64,000 nucleotides of DNA, from contig CM055095.1 in the NCBI GenBank assembly GCA_029204225.1, forward strand, positions 59,634,414 through 59,698,413, read 5' to 3'. The position numbers were made by a program, and so were the translations under genes. This DNA comes from Diphasiastrum complanatum (Eukaryota > Streptophyta > Lycopodiopsida > Lycopodiales > Lycopodiaceae). Below, one piece after another: positions 22,349 to 36,100 of the stretch; positions within the stretch are counted from its first letter, which is position 1, and each line of letters begins with the position of its first letter. The notes below the pieces were generated by a model. That model searched no databases. It saw only the letters and a program-made list of their open reading frames with translations, and was not told the origin of the DNA.

Positions 22349-22998
22349 AAATTGTCAACATTTCCTAGCTAGTTTGAGGCCTAAATTGGCTAAAATTGTA
22401 AATAGTTTTGGTTCTGGAGTTTCACACGTGTGAACCAGGCCACAATGTTTTTATTTACTGTATTTTTTCAGTATGATGAAGTGTCAAACTTCATACCCTT
22501 CAAAATGAGACCATTTTGATGTATTTTGGTCATATAAGCCATTTTTAGCTATTTTTCCTATATAGGGAATATCTAGGGTCAAGTACCTTCTAGAGAGAGG
22601 AGAGAGAGTCATCTTCCTCATCCATAAATAGTAGGGAAGTCGTGGAGAACAGGTTGGAGAAACCTTTTGTATGCTTCATTGAGATCAATAGATCATTGTC
22701 ATTGTTTCTTCCTCCATTGAGAGCATTGTTGTGTGTATTGTCTTCAAGCTATTGTGTATGATCTTAGGTGCTTTCCAAAAGTGATAGGCTGATGTATTAT
22801 GGACTGTATAATGCTATTTTGGGCCGCACTTGATGTTTATGGAAGTTTCCATTTGTGATAAATGCTTTTTGATCAAGTTCTTTGCATTCTAGGTAGCATA
22901 GAATGTGTTGCCAATTCCTAGCTTATGTAGTTTGGAGTGCAAGCATTCAAGCCAATGATCTTGGAGTTTAGATCCACTTAGGATCTGTATTTTTCACA
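22344..22998 (+). repeat. 3' LTR of element D (655 bp)
   Basis: Same ends and length as the 5' LTR, with two substitutions. At both differing sites this copy agrees with the E and F LTRs, so the changes arose in D's 5' LTR. Confidence 0.97.
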
Positions 22999-25130
22999 AG
23001 CTCCATGCCGACCTTGAAAGTACCTCAGAAAGCTACTATGATGATCTACTTGAAATGTTATGATGAATATTGGTCCAGTATCCAATAATGAAATCTACAA
23101 AACAAAAACCAGTATTGCAGTTTGTTTAGTTTAGTATCACAAAAAGTAATTGTAACAAATTAATTTTACAAAAAGAGCAACAAACATCCATATGCAATCC
23201 AACATATCCACCAAAAAATTGGCAGGAGGATCTGGCATCGGAACAGCCATCGGAATAGACACTGATTTAACAAATCCAACAGATCCATATATTCCGATGG
23301 GTATTTCAACTCTCTGGAAGTTTGGATCTACAACACCCTCAACTATGAATCTACATCGCCCTCATCTAGCACCCTCACCTAGAATAGCCTTCAGAATAGC
23401 AAATATTGTAGATCCGCCTATCCTATTTTGACGGCCTTTCCGACCTTTCTACTTCCTCAAAAAATTGGATCCATCGACTCCTTTGCCTCAGAGAAAAGCT
23501 TGCATAGAAAATGTGGTGTCAATAAAACCAAACTGAAATAACAGTGAGATGGATACTATGATGCTAGAGAAAGAGAGAGTGAGAAAGGAGATTATCTTGC
23601 ATCCAACAAATCAAAAAGCCTCCATCCATCACTTTCCCTTTCTCTCTTGACCTCCTTGCATTTGATTCTGCAAGGAGTAAACTAAGAGGAAGAGCAAGAT
23701 AAACAAACAAAGTGCAAGAGGAGCAAGAAGAACAAGCAAAATGCAAGAGGAGAAAGCAAAGAGCAATAGCAAGAGAAGAAAAACGAGCACTCAAATGTGA
23801 GGAGAATAAGAAGAGCAAGGAGGATAAAGTGGGTGAGTAAGGATCAACAAACAAGGGAGAGGACAAAGACAACATGTACGTCCCTTGATTCCATCACCCA
23901 CTCCTCTTCCCTCTTCGAAAATGCCACTGAAAATGTCAGTCTTTTCAAAATTTTCAAAAATTTGTCTGACCCTCAGTATACACCTCACACTAGCTTCAGT
24001 ATACTGAGGACAATTCCGAGGCCCTAATTAAATTAGAATCATTATTCCTTGCATGTTCCAAGGTGCATTCTAATTTGATGCATTCTAAATCAACCCAATA
24101 TTAATGCATTCTAAAAACACACAATTTTCAAAGATTGTCGACTCCTCCCAAGCCTTGTCAAAGAATATATAGTACACTTGACGGCACAATTTCTTATCTG
24201 CTAAATGTATTGATCATCTGGTTAAAAGATGTCATAAGTGTCCAAACATTAACGTATTTGCCATCCAATCACTATTCTTGGGTGACCAGTGTTGGTCGCG
24301 TAACGATTTTTTATTTTCAATTCTCAGCCCTCTTATCAACTCGGTTCTAATTAAGATCCTGACCGGCGGATACACTTGTTACCCTAAACCGGCTTATGTG
24401 TAGAACCAGTGGATATGTTCCTTTGTAAGAACCAGCCATGGTCGAGAACCGTCGGGTCCCTTTGAGCCCTGGAGAGGGGTATAACCCGAGTATCAATTCA
24501 TTGTACATAACCTAACATTCATTAATGGCTTTTAGCAAGTGACTATATTAGCAATAATCATTTGCAAAATGATTTTGTATTATTTTTATAAAAACAATAC
24601 ATATTGGGAACCAAATATAGGAACCAACGGTTCTTATAGAAACCGGTCTGAACCTATTTTTGGATATCAGGAAAGCCGACAATATAGTATAGTAAAAAAA
24701 TTGGCAAGAATTGAAGAGCGAGGCTAGACATGTAATGATGCACGTAGGCATGCTTCGCATATCTAGGCGTAATCCGATCTTGCAATTGTACTGCTAATTT
24801 CGAGAGACTAGTTGCACTAGACTCAATTTTAGTTATTATATACATGTCTTTTGTTCGTCTCAATGCATTTATCTAGTTTGTTTTATGTATGGATAATCAT
24901 TTCTATCAGAGGACCATCACATATAGAATCAGAGGCCTAGTTACACCAAAGAATACCATGCCCATGTGCACAATGTAAGTATGCACTGCGACGAGAGCGA
25001 CATACCACTATATCACATGTTCGCATGTATGGTCAGATTGAGAGGGAGTCATTATTTGTGTGGATGGAGTTCGATTCTTCGGTGACTTATACTTTGCAAA
25101 CCTCTTTGTATTGCTAAAATTAAATACATG
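22999..25130. other. Intergenic DNA, no gene seen, with purine-rich tract
   Basis: It starts with the right target-site duplication of D (22999-23003). From about 23563 to 23870 the plus strand is strongly purine-rich (GAGGAGCAAGAAG-type text), which creates spurious Ser/Leu-rich antisense frames. The stretch 24290-24660 contains several GAACC/GGTTC half-sites around AACCGG words. No domain is recognised in any frame. Confidence 0.5.
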
Positions 25131-25228
25131 ATTGCATGCTCCTTTTCCGTGTATGTTGTTTGGTGCCCTTTCTGATTGGAGGAATATTCTATTATTCTTG
25201 ATTGTTGTTGCACTTGTATTGTGTAGGA

Positions 25229-28200
25229 TGATGACTCACACTCACATGACTATCGAAGAATTCAACTTGATATTGCCATGCAATCCACAAGATTCAGACG
25301 TGCAAGTGCATGAGAGCCACCACTTTCCTTGCATAAACCACCCGTGGACTTGCACGAAGAGATGTCCCAAGAAGACACAACACACGAGGATGTGTCATTC
25401 ACTGCATGATCACGAGGGGGACATGGATGACATGATGGATGCATTCTTCAAAAGACCATCCAAGGCCACATTAACAAGGGAAGAAGAGATAATGCGTGGC
25501 TTGTCATCCAATCCTTTGTACGAGGGTGCACAAATGTCAAAGTTGCGAGCTTGTTTGCTACTTTTGAGCTTGCAAACTAAGTACCGGTGTCGAATGCGAG
25601 CATGACAAAGTTGTTTGGGTAAGCTTGCTTGCTTCATGATGTGTGTTATAGACAAATTGCTCTAATCTTGTTTTTTTTTTTAATTCATGTGTTGCAGGAA
25701 ACTATATATAACTAATTACATAAACTTATATTTTGTCGTAGTTTGCTCGGGAAAGTGTTGCCCCTAAATAACACCATGGCGGCATCTCGACAAGAAGCCA
25801 AGAAAGTGCTATCCGCGGTCGGCATGGATTACAAGAGCATCCATGCATGTCCCAATGATTGCATCTTATATGGAGATGAGTTTGAGGAGGCAAGCACGTG
25901 TCCACGTTGTGGGGAACATCGCTACAAGCAAGATTTACAAGGAGCGACCATACCTGCCAAGGTGAGCAATCATTCATCCAACAATACTATGAGGATCCAT
26001 GTCGATTCTCCAGCATGGAAGCATGTGGATGCTACCTGGCATGAGTTTAGGCATAAGCCTCGTCATTTGCATTTGGTGTTGGCCATGGATGGTGTGAATC
26101 CATTCGGTTTGCGCTCCACATCATGGTCCACTTGGCCGGTTGTCCTTGTAAACTACAACATCCCCCCTTGGCTAAGTATAAATAAGGGTCACCTAATGCT
26201 CGTCCTTCTTATCCCCAAAAAATACAAGGCAAAAATTATGGACGTGTATATGGCTCCCTTGATAGATGAGCTAAAGATTCTATGGCAAGGAGTTCAAGTG
26301 AGCGATATATCAAGACCACTGAGACAAAGATATTTTGTGGTAAAGGGGATCTTGATGTGGATGATGCACGACTTTTCTGGCTATGGGGAATGTTCAGGTG
26401 AGATATCCTTGTTATTGGTTGGATTCATGGTATTAGATTAAAATTTATGTGCATTCACAAATTTTCTTTTAATTCAAACATTGGACCCAAGATTAAGTTG
26501 GTTGTTTTGTAACAATGTAGGGCTCCAAACTAGTGGTTACAATGCGTGCCCCATTTTGGCGAGTATTTGCAAGCCCATCACTCACAACATCTACGAAAGA
26601 TGATTTCTGAGGGCCACACTCGATACCTTCCACCCGATCACCCTATGTGTGATGGGCTTGATGGCCAACGTCCTCATTTCATGAAGGTACAATACATATT
26701 TGGCATATTTGGGCCAATTAATGATACGTGTCATTTATTTATTTTATGGTTACTCTCTTTATGTTTCTTCTAAAGATATATAATCTGCATTAAATGTGTG
26801 TGCTTGTTTGTTAATATTGTAGGCAAGTAATTGGCTTCGGATTTGGAGATCTAATGACTGGCATAAATTTTTACAAGTTGGCGTAGCATGTTCTTTGACT
26901 TTTTTTCCACATCAACATTGTCGATTACATTTTATAGCATGTCTTGTCATTTCATGATGATCTCATTGCACATATATGTATCTCAATGATCATGATCAAA
27001 TTGTTTTTTGTGCATGCAGTTTGTGCTTCCCTTCATATTGAGAGGGTTCTTGACAGAGGAGTTAAGGAGTACAATCTACAAAACCAGTGGTTTCGTGAGG
27101 TACAATGAATGCACTTGCGATTCACATCTTTTTTCTTGGAGTGATTCAAGATGATCATCTTACTAACACGTATGTCATTGCTATTTCTCTTTCTTATGAA
27201 GATACATTTCATCCAAAGAGATACCGCTGGCATCCGTTGCGGCGGCAAGACAAAGCTCCATCGAGGCAGCATGTTTGATCGAGAAGCACTTTCCCACATC
27301 CATTCTCACCATTCAAATGCATCTCATTGTGCATTTGGTAGATGAGGTGGCCATTGCAGGCATATCATGTACTTGCATCAATTGCCTATTCTTAGTCCAT
27401 CCTAGACTATTGCTATTGTGGTAATTCTCACGTTCCCTCACTAACATTGATTCATTTTTGTTAATTCAAGCACTGTCCATAGCCGTTGGATGTTTTTCTT
27501 GGAACGATTCATGAAAATATTGAAGGGCTTCGTAAGACAAAGAGCAAGGCTTGAGGGTAGCATGGTGGAAGGATGGCTAGTGCAAGAGTCCATGGTTTAC
27601 ATCACGGAGTTGCTTGCTCATAGCGATCCTTCTATTCCTCATCTTTGGGATAAGAAGGACGATGAGCATGTTGTTGGGGAGATTCCTCAAGGAAAATGTG
27701 CGATCATGAGAATGAGTGAGTCCTTCTAGGAAAAGGTAAATAAGTTTTGCATTCTTAATAGCGAGGAAATACAAAAGTGGATTTCGCTATACGAAGATGC
27801 CTAGGCTAGTAGACAAACCGCTCAAGCCACTTTCAAGAGAGGGCAAAGAAGACAACCATACCCACTGGACATTTTCCTTCTACCCAAGGACAAGACGCTT
27901 GATTGGCTACGTGATGCACTTAGAGAAGCCTCGACAAATAACCAGGAAGTAACAGAGAGAGAGCGGAAACATGCAAGGGGGTGCGATTTACATGTATACT
28001 ATGATGATCAACCTTCACATATTTATTAATATGTGCAATTTTGTACATATTTGTTATATCCCTATCACATTTAGTTCCATTTTGTTCAGTACAAAAAATA
28101 TAATGCACTGTGGATGCATGGACGACACTTTTGTATGGAGCACATTGACAAAAATAAAAACACGTACGATGGTGGAGTCATGGCAAATTTTACCCAATTT

Positions 28201-29000
28201 ACTCTCTTCTCAACTTGATTATTGTGGGACAATCAATGACATCCTCGAAGTTGGGTTTAGGAAATTCAGCTTTTTCATATTTCATATCAAATGGTTTAAA
28301 GTTATTTGCAATGTCCCAATGCAACTGTCAGGAAAGATGAGAGTGGTTATTTTGCCATTGACTCCACCAAGCTTTGGACAAATCAAAGCGACACATTTGT
28401 TTTTCCGCAACAATGTGAGCAGGTACATTTCTTGATGTCTTCAAGATGTCTATGCTCTTTTACTGTCAATCAATCAATGTTCAGTGTATTGCAAAAAATG
28501 TATATTATGTATAGTAGTATGCAAGCAACTGTAGCATAGCTATGGATACTAACTACGAGTCAATATTTATGGTAACATCGATCAATTGTAGGTGGTCTTT
28601 CACCCCGATCGTTCAGATCCCAGATGGTGGTACGTGATTCAAGTCACTCTTCGAAGTAAAAGAATTTTTGAAGATAGAGATGTCGTGGAGGACATGGTGC
28701 TGCCAGCTGATGCACCTCATGAACAAGATCGTGATGATGGATTCGTCACAATTTTGGCGGATGATCATGTGCAAGCTTCACAAGCTAATGATGACGTTGA
28801 GCGTGATGCATCATCGTCAGATGGTTTGATGACACATGACACACTTTCACGATCTTACTCGTCGTCACCGTCGCCATTAGCTTTTGAAAATCAGCTTATT
28901 AATGATGAAGATATAGGAGATATTTGGGTAAAATTAGAGATAATTCATTGTAATATTAATCATATTGCTCACAGATGCAATTACACTTTATTGATTGACT
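25229..29000 (+). pseudogene. tnp2-type (CACTA/En-Spm) transposase gene, multi-exon, degenerate
   Basis: Exons recognisable in order: 25229-25612 (SNPLYEGAQMSKLRA, the N-terminal tnp2 region, with a frameshift near 25583); 25741-26397 (IHACPNDCILYGDEFEEAS, CPRCG, WPVVLVNYNIPPWL, LLIPKKYKAK, the tnp2 core), ending at a GTGAGA donor; 26521-26685 (GYNACP, LPPDHPM); 26822-26874 (SNDWHKFLQ); 27020-27098 (VLPFILRGFLTEELRSTIYK); 27201-27360 (TIQMHLIVHLVDEV); 27472-28027 (RWMFFLERFMKILKGFVRQR); then a DUF4216-like end, 28100-28430 and 28590-29000 (DESGYFAIDSTKLWT, DPRWWYVIQVTLRSKRIFE). Introns have AG acceptors such as ATGCAG and TTGTAG. Frameshifts and stops (for example the TAG in YEDA*ASR near 27803) make it non-functional. 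Terminal CACTA repeats were not found. Confidence 0.85.
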
Positions 29001-29189
29001 AGTTGACATCGAAGAAGAAGTCGATGCATGTGAGTACACAATTTGTGATCATCATTTTTCTCTGATACATAAATTTTTTTACTCACTTCTGCATATGGCA
29101 ACCAAAGTTGATATAAGATGGAATTCAATGTGTTGATAGGTAACAAATTCCAAAAGTAAGATTCATTTACATTTTGTTTTATACCATGG

Positions 29190-29500
29190 GTTATACTGAG
29201 GGGCCCTTTTTTCATCAGTCTCGGTATTACTCTCGATTAGCAGAGTGTCCTGGAATGCCTCTGGCCACCTGGACCCTCTTTATAACCCTCTCTATAAATG
29301 CCTCAAAAAAAAGTTCAAATTTGGTAGGCTTTTTACCAAGGTCATCCTCGGTATACCCCTCAAACTTGATTTAATATTCTGATGTATGTTTTGAAGCCTT
29401 CTAGTGGATTTATGACCCTCTCTATATTCCTCTCTATAAATGTTTCAAAACCAAGTTCAAATTTGGTAGGCTTATTCCGAGGCCAAATATCGGACCTGAG
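29190..29500. repeat. Two tandem copies of a unit of about 140 bp
   Basis: ACCCTCTCTATA ... AAAGTTCAAATTTGGTAGGCTT at about 29286-29330 recurs at about 29413-29472 with small changes. The flanks include GGTTATACTGAGG near 29189, similar to CAGTATACTGAGGAC near 23997, so the two could be edge sequences of one old element around the transposase gene. Confidence 0.55.
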
Positions 29501-29579
29501 GTTCGAGCATTCCGCTCTCCGTGCGACTCATTTTAAAAACTATTTTTCAAAGAAACACTCAAAAAAAGCCTTGGAAATC

Positions 29580-30215
29580 GCCCATCCTCTTGTAGTGAAG
29601 AAGGAGATTTGCAAATACTCCTATCAATTGATAGTTGGATCAATCATGTATGACATGGTCTGCACATGACCTGTTCTTGCCTATGTAGTTAGCACATTGG
29701 CACAGTTTATGTCGAATCTCGGCCTACCTCACTGGAAGGCTCTACTTAGAGCACTAATATTAATTCAAGCCACTAAGCAGTATGCTCAGTGTTATAGTGG
29801 AAATACAGAGGACACTTTGACATTACTTAATCCGGGCCAGAAATGTGGACATGTGCAAATCCACTTCTGTCTATCTTTGCTTTCTAGAAGGAGGACCCAT
29901 TTCATGGAATAGTTGTAAGTAGAAATGTATTTCTCTGTCTACCACAAAGTCTGAATATGTCATAGCTACCTCTACAATGAAGAAAATCATTTGGCTTAGA
30001 AGATTGCTTTAGGATCTTATGATCTCTCAATACATTCCAATCATACCCTGTTGCGATAATCTGAGTTGTATTACTTTATCTCTGAACACACGAACTCACT
30101 CTAGAACTAAACACATTGAAGTTCAATTTCATTTTCTTATAGAAAAAATTTTGAACAGGGTTGTTGAATTAAGTTATTGTCTGACTGACAGTATGTAGGC
30201 AAATATCCTATTGTC
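29580..30215 (+). pseudogene. Remnant of a Copia RT end and RNase H domain
   Basis: The broken plus-strand translation shows the Copia order: a GSIMYDMVCT-like segment, AQFMSNLGLPHWKA, then an RNase H part with LSTTKSEYVIATSTMKKI, CDNLSCITLS and THSRTKHIEVQFHFL. Several stops and frameshifts. It belongs to a different Copia lineage from A to F. Confidence 0.75.
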
Positions 30216-30785
30216 AGCTATGATTATGTGTTTTAATGTTTGGACTAATTTGTTTTTAGAGCTGAGTTTCTACAACTTATGGCTAGGTATTGTTGGAAAT
30301 AATGTCCAATACATCTTGGGATCTATGGGTCACGACGGGGTGTTGACATTATATGGGAATTGTAAATAGATGACAAATGACCACTTGAAGTAGTTGTAAT
30401 ATGGTCACAAGTTTAACTCATTGATGTTACAATTAGGTGATTGAGCAAAATAAGGAATCTTGGTAGACTCAGAGTGAGCTTTCTTGATAAGTGTTGTAAA
30501 GCTGTATATATATCATATTTTGGAATAGAGCTGAGTGTGTCTTGTTTTGGCCATTCTCTTGTTGTTTCTTTCTTGTTTTTCTTTTCTTTGCTACTATGTG
30601 CTTTCTTTTTTTAGCTTTTACTGCTAAGATTGTTGCTCTAGCATCAACATTTGCTCAAGCTTTGACAACGTTTTCCTTCAAAGGTCACGGGACCATGCAT
30701 GCCCACACTCATTCTTGGCTATGCTAGAATAGTACTTGGTTGTCTTCTAGACTTTCTAAGGTGATTTTGGTTGTGAACAACGAGA
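30216..30785. other. No gene; possible old LTR sequence
   Basis: It follows an RNase H remnant, and the text from about 30291 (TGTTGGAAATAATG...) looks like the start of an LTR. No second copy lies in the window, so this stays a guess. Confidence 0.3.
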
Positions 30786-30789
30786 GCTA

Positions 30790-31560
30790 CATTTGAACAT
30801 GAGCAGTGGAGGATGCAATGAGAGAAGAGATGAAGTCCATTCAAACCAACAAGGAATGGAACCTAGTGCTCTTACCATGAGTGTCAATGAGTTTATAAGG
30901 TGAAATACAGACCTAAAGACAAGCTAGAAAAGGTTTGAAGCAAGGTGGTAGAGAAAAGATATGCATAGATGAAGGGCATCGACTACAAAGACATCTTTGC
31001 CCTTGTTGCAAGGATTCCCATATTATTAGCATGGGAGACAATAAATTGCCGATACACCAGATGGACATGAAGAGTGATCTTCTCAACAAGGAGTTGCATG
31101 AGGAGGTGCACATGAGATCGCCAGAAGATGTTGAGGAAGTTGGGAGATTGGTATGAAAACTGGAACAAGCACTCTATGGCCTAAAGCAGGCCTCAATAAT
31201 TTGATATGTGAAGATCGATGCATTTTCGACAAAAAACTTCTTCAACCGAAGTCAATATAATGCCAGCAATTTTCATAAGCAAGTAGAGAGAGACTTCATT
31301 ACCATATCCTTGTACGTAGATGATACGATCATGGTGAGAATTAGTCATAGTCTCAAAGATCAATGCAAAAGATATCTTCACGAAAATTTTGACATAAGGA
31401 TTCCTAGGGATTGAGCTAATTAGAAATAGGAAATAAGGGTGGATGAAGCAGTCACAAGTGAGCTATGTCAGAGAGATAATAATTGATGTATGCTACAATT
31501 TGTACCCGACTAGACATATTGACTAGTGTTGGGAAGCTAAGCCAAAGTTATAGGTTGGAT
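30790..31560 (+). pseudogene. Remnant of a Copia reverse transcriptase
   Basis: Broken plus-strand frames read MKGIDYKDIFALVARIP, then QMDMKSDLLNKELHEEV, LEQALYGLKQAS, YVDDTIMV and TICTRLDIL, in the order of a Copia RT domain. The YVDD box survives but frameshifts and stops are numerous. It may be part of the same dead element as the RNase H remnant upstream, rearranged, or a separate one. Confidence 0.75.
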
Positions 31561-31732
31561 ATTTGTGCAAAATGACGACTCTGATTTTGAGGTTTTCTTT
31601 TCTTTTTTCCAGTAGTCAATGAATTTCTTCAAACCTTGCGTCACCAATTCAACATCTTTTATGTGTGAAGTTAGGGATAATACCTTTGGCTTGTTGCTTT
31701 TTCAAGCAGTGTGCTTCATGCAATGTGTAGAT

Positions 31733-32284
<552 letters not shown>

Positions 32285-32349
32285 ATATATATGTGAGTTT
32301 TATATATTGATTAATTATTTGCTATGTAACAAATAGGTATTATGTATGT

Positions 32350-32419
32350 AATAGTATTACATATATATATATATATTATATATATACACTATGGCATATA
32401 CATATATATCACAAACACA

Positions 32420-32463
<44 letters not shown>

Positions 32464-32475
32464 CATATATATAAT
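32350..32475. repeat. (TA)n and (CA)n microsatellites
   Basis: TA runs near 32360-32390 and 32452-32472 flank a CA run of about 22 units at 32409-32453. Confidence 0.9.
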
Positions 32476-32498
32476 AACTTAATAAAAAATGGACCTCC

Positions 32499-33153
32499 TG
32501 TGAAAAATACAGATCCTAAGTGGATCTAAACTCCAAGATCATTGGCTTGAATGCTTGCACTCCAAACTACATAAGCTAGGAATTGGCAACACATTCTATG
32601 CTACCTAGAATGCAAAGAACTTGATCAAAAAGCATTTATCACAAATGGAAACTTCCATAAACATCAAGTGCGGCCCAAAATAGCATTATACAGTCCATAA
32701 TACATCAGCCTATCACTTTTGGAAAGCACCTAAGATCATACACAATAGCTTGAAGACAATACACACAACAATGCTCTCAATGGAGGAAGAAACAATGACA
32801 ATGATCTATTGATCTCAATGAAGCATACAAAAGGTTTCTCCAACCTGTTCTCCACGACTTCCCTACTATTTATGGATGAGGAAGATGACTCTCTCTCCTC
32901 TCTCTAGAAGGTACTTGACCCTAGATATTCCCTATATAGGAAAAATAGCTAAAAATGGCTTATATGACCAAAATACATCAAAATGGTCTCATTTTGAAGG
33001 GTATGAAGTTTGACACTTCATCATACTGAAAAAATACAGTAAATAAAAACATTGTGGCCTGGTTCACACGTGTGAAACTCCAGAACCAAAACTATTTACA
33101 ATTTTAGCCAATTTAGGCCTCAAACTAGCTAGGAAATGTTGACAATTTTCACA
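32499..33153 (-). repeat. 3' LTR of element E (655 bp)
   Basis: TG/CA ends, 655 bp, aligned base for base with the other E LTR apart from two substitutions. It contains the CACACGTGTG palindrome at 33063-33076. Confidence 0.97.
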
Positions 33154-36100
33154 CTCCCTCTTCAACATTGGATGCTAGTTTCAACATAGTCTTTGAGCAC
33201 ATTCCAAGATTAGATCTATGCATTAAATATAGGTCCTTTCCCAATGGTTTGGTGAAGATATCAGCCACACACTCCTTTGAAGAGACATGTTGAAGCTCCA
33301 CCTCTTTGGCAATGACTTGATCTCTCACAAAATGGTGAGCAATCTCAATGTGCTTGCTCCTTGCATGAAAAACAGGATTGCTTGCCAAGCTTTGGGCTGA
33401 AAGGTTATCACAAAGTATGATTGGAGTCTTCTCTGGTTCCAGCAAGTGAAGATCCAATAACATCCTCTTGATCCAAAGAATCTCCTTGGTGCATGTTGTT
33501 AATGCCTTGTACTCGGCTTCGGTGGAAGATAGAGAGATAGTTGGTTGCTTCTTTGATAGCCATGAGACCACTCCATCTCCAAGATAGATTGCAAAGGCAC
33601 TTGTTGACTTCCTATCCATTTGATCACCTGCAAAATCTGAATCTGAAAATCCACAAAGGTTAGGTGTAGTACCTCCATACAAGATGCCAAAATCTCTAGA
33701 TCCCGAGATGTATCTAAGTACTCTCTTTCCTAGCTTCCAATGAGCCTCACTAGGATCTTGCATAAATTGACTTAGTTTACCAACCACAAAGCTTAGATCA
33801 GGTCTTGTGATGGTTAACCATATAAGAGATCCTATTAGCTTTCTATAGAGAGTAATGTCCTTGAAGGATCTTTCATTACTTCTTGTAGTTAGCTTTACAT
33901 TTGATTCCATAGGAGTAGAAACAACTTTACAATCTTCCATATGAAACCTTTTTAGAATAGAGTTAACATACTTTTCTTGACATATGAATGTAGATTTAGA
34001 AGTTCTAATAATCTCTATTCCTAAGATATAATGAAGTTTACCAAGATCTTGAATTTCAAACTCTCTTTTGAGTGCCATCTTGATTTCATCTATATCTAGA
34101 TTGTTACCACCACTTAAGATAATGTCATCAACATAGATCAAAAGTAAAGTGATATCATTTTCATTCAATCTAAAGTAGAGAGAATGATCATACTCACTCA
34201 TAACAAAGTTTTGAGAAAGTAAGAAGGAATTGAGCTTAGCATACCAACTCCTTGGTGCTTGCTTTAGCCCATACAAACTCTTTTGGAGATAGCACACATG
34301 ATTAGGCTCATCATGTGAAACATAGCCCTCGGGTTGCTCCATGTAAATATCTTCTTCAAGATCACCATTCAAGAAGGCATTAGTAACATCCATTTGCCAC
34401 ATATCCCAATCATAAAGAGTTGCAAGAGAGATTAGGATTCGAATAGTTACCATCTTTGCCACGGGTGCAAAGGTCTCATCATAGTCAATACCATATTCTT
34501 GAGCATACCCCTTTGCCACCAACCTTGCCTTGTACTTGTTGATTGATCCATCTTGATTTGTCTTGATCTTGAAGATCCACTTACAACCAATTGCCTTCTT
34601 GTCCTTTGGAAGCTTTACCAACCTCCATGTGTTGCTTTTGATGAGTGCTTGATGCTCATGATCCATGGCTTGGATCCATTCCTTCTTTTGAATTGCTTCA
34701 CCTACACAAGTTGGTTCATCAAAAGAGGTAAGAAAAGCAAAGTTAGAGTTGTCCACCACTTGCTTTCCTTTTTCATCATAGGTTAGCCTTGATGGCTTAG
34801 CCCTTTGCCTTTGAGTCTTCCTTGAAGTTTGCTTTGGAGTGGCATCTCCATCTTCATCCAAGACATCTTGCACATCATGATGATTAGTAGGCACATCAAC
34901 ATCAACATCAACAACATTGGAAACATTCTCTTCATGAAAGATGACATCCCTACTTATGACAACTTTCTTTGTAGAAGGAATGTACACTTTGTAAGCCTTG
35001 CTTACTTCACTATAGCCAACAAACACACCCTTCTTTGATGAAGGATCTTCTTTAGTTCTATCATCAAGTGTGATATTGACAAAACATGTACATCCAAAGA
35101 TCCTACAATGCTTGACACTCGGCCTTCTACCATAAAGAACCTCATGAGGAGTTTTACCATCCAAGGAAGCACTTGTCCATCTATTACATAGATAGTTAGC
35201 ACATGCTAAAGCTTCCCCCCAAAAAGACTTAGCAAGATTAGCATGTAGTCTCATTGCCTTGGCACATTCACAAAGGGTTCTATTCTTCCTCTCGGCCACT
35301 CCATTCTGTTGTGGAGTCCTAGGACTAGACATCTCCCTCTTAATCCCATGTGCTATACAAAAGTCTTTGAACCTATTTGAGGTGTATTCCCCTCCATTAT
35401 CAGATCTTAAGCATTTGATCTTTGTATTGAATTGGTTTTCCATTTCATTCTTGAACTTGACAAATGCAGCAAACACTTCATCCTTACTTTTAAGAAGATA
35501 GATCCAAGTATACCTACTAAAGTCATCAATGAAAGTTGCATACATCTTTGCCCCACCATTTCTAGTTGTACTAGAAGAATGAATATCAGAATGCACAAGT
35601 TGAAAAGCTTCTTTAGATCTAGAAGTAGATCTAGAATAAGCAAGTCTATGAGATTTGGACAAGGCACAATGTTCACAAACACTATTGTTTGCAACAAGAC
35701 TTTTAGGGAGACCAAGAACAAGCTCTTTCTTTGCCATTACCTCCAAAGATTTGAAGTTGGGATGGCCCAACCTCTTGTGCCAAACTTCTTGGTTTGTCAA
35801 TTGCTCCCTAGCCATACATCCTTCATGATTAGAGATCACACATGCATCAAGCTTGAAAAGTTTACCATGCCTCCTACCTTGAGCAATCAAGGATCCACAT
35901 TTACTTATCAAACATGCATCTCCAATGAACTCCACATCAAGTCCTTTGTCAATTATTTGACTTACACTAAGCAAATTCTTAGTGATTGAAGGAATGTACA
36001 AAACATTTTCAAGATTTGCTTTCCTATTTGTTGAAAGGGAAATAGGAATAGTGCCTATGCCTTTGATGTCACATTGACCATCATTTGCAGTGTAGATGAT

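Larger units (their letters stand above)
16568..22998 (+). mobile_element. Complete Copia element D (family D/E/F)
   Basis: A structurally complete 6431-bp Ty1/copia element with two 655-bp LTRs, a primer-binding site, a leader of about 1.16 kb, one uninterrupted gag-pol frame and a polypurine tract. It is bounded by a 5-bp target-site duplication AGCTC (16563-16567 and 22999-23003). The LTRs differ at two positions I could find: A at 16667 against C at 22443, and T at 16858 against G at 22634. Intact coding and near-identical LTRs point to a recent, possibly mobile copy. Confidence 0.97.

Noticed and set aside
24135-24863. Several short frames around 24.1-24.9 kb
   Set aside because: They overlap on both strands, lack domains and sit in degenerate repeat-like DNA.
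30542-30727. 61-codon hydrophobic frame as a membrane peptide gene
   Set aside because: T-rich sequence produces Phe/Leu codons, and it lies between two retroelement remnants without other evidence.
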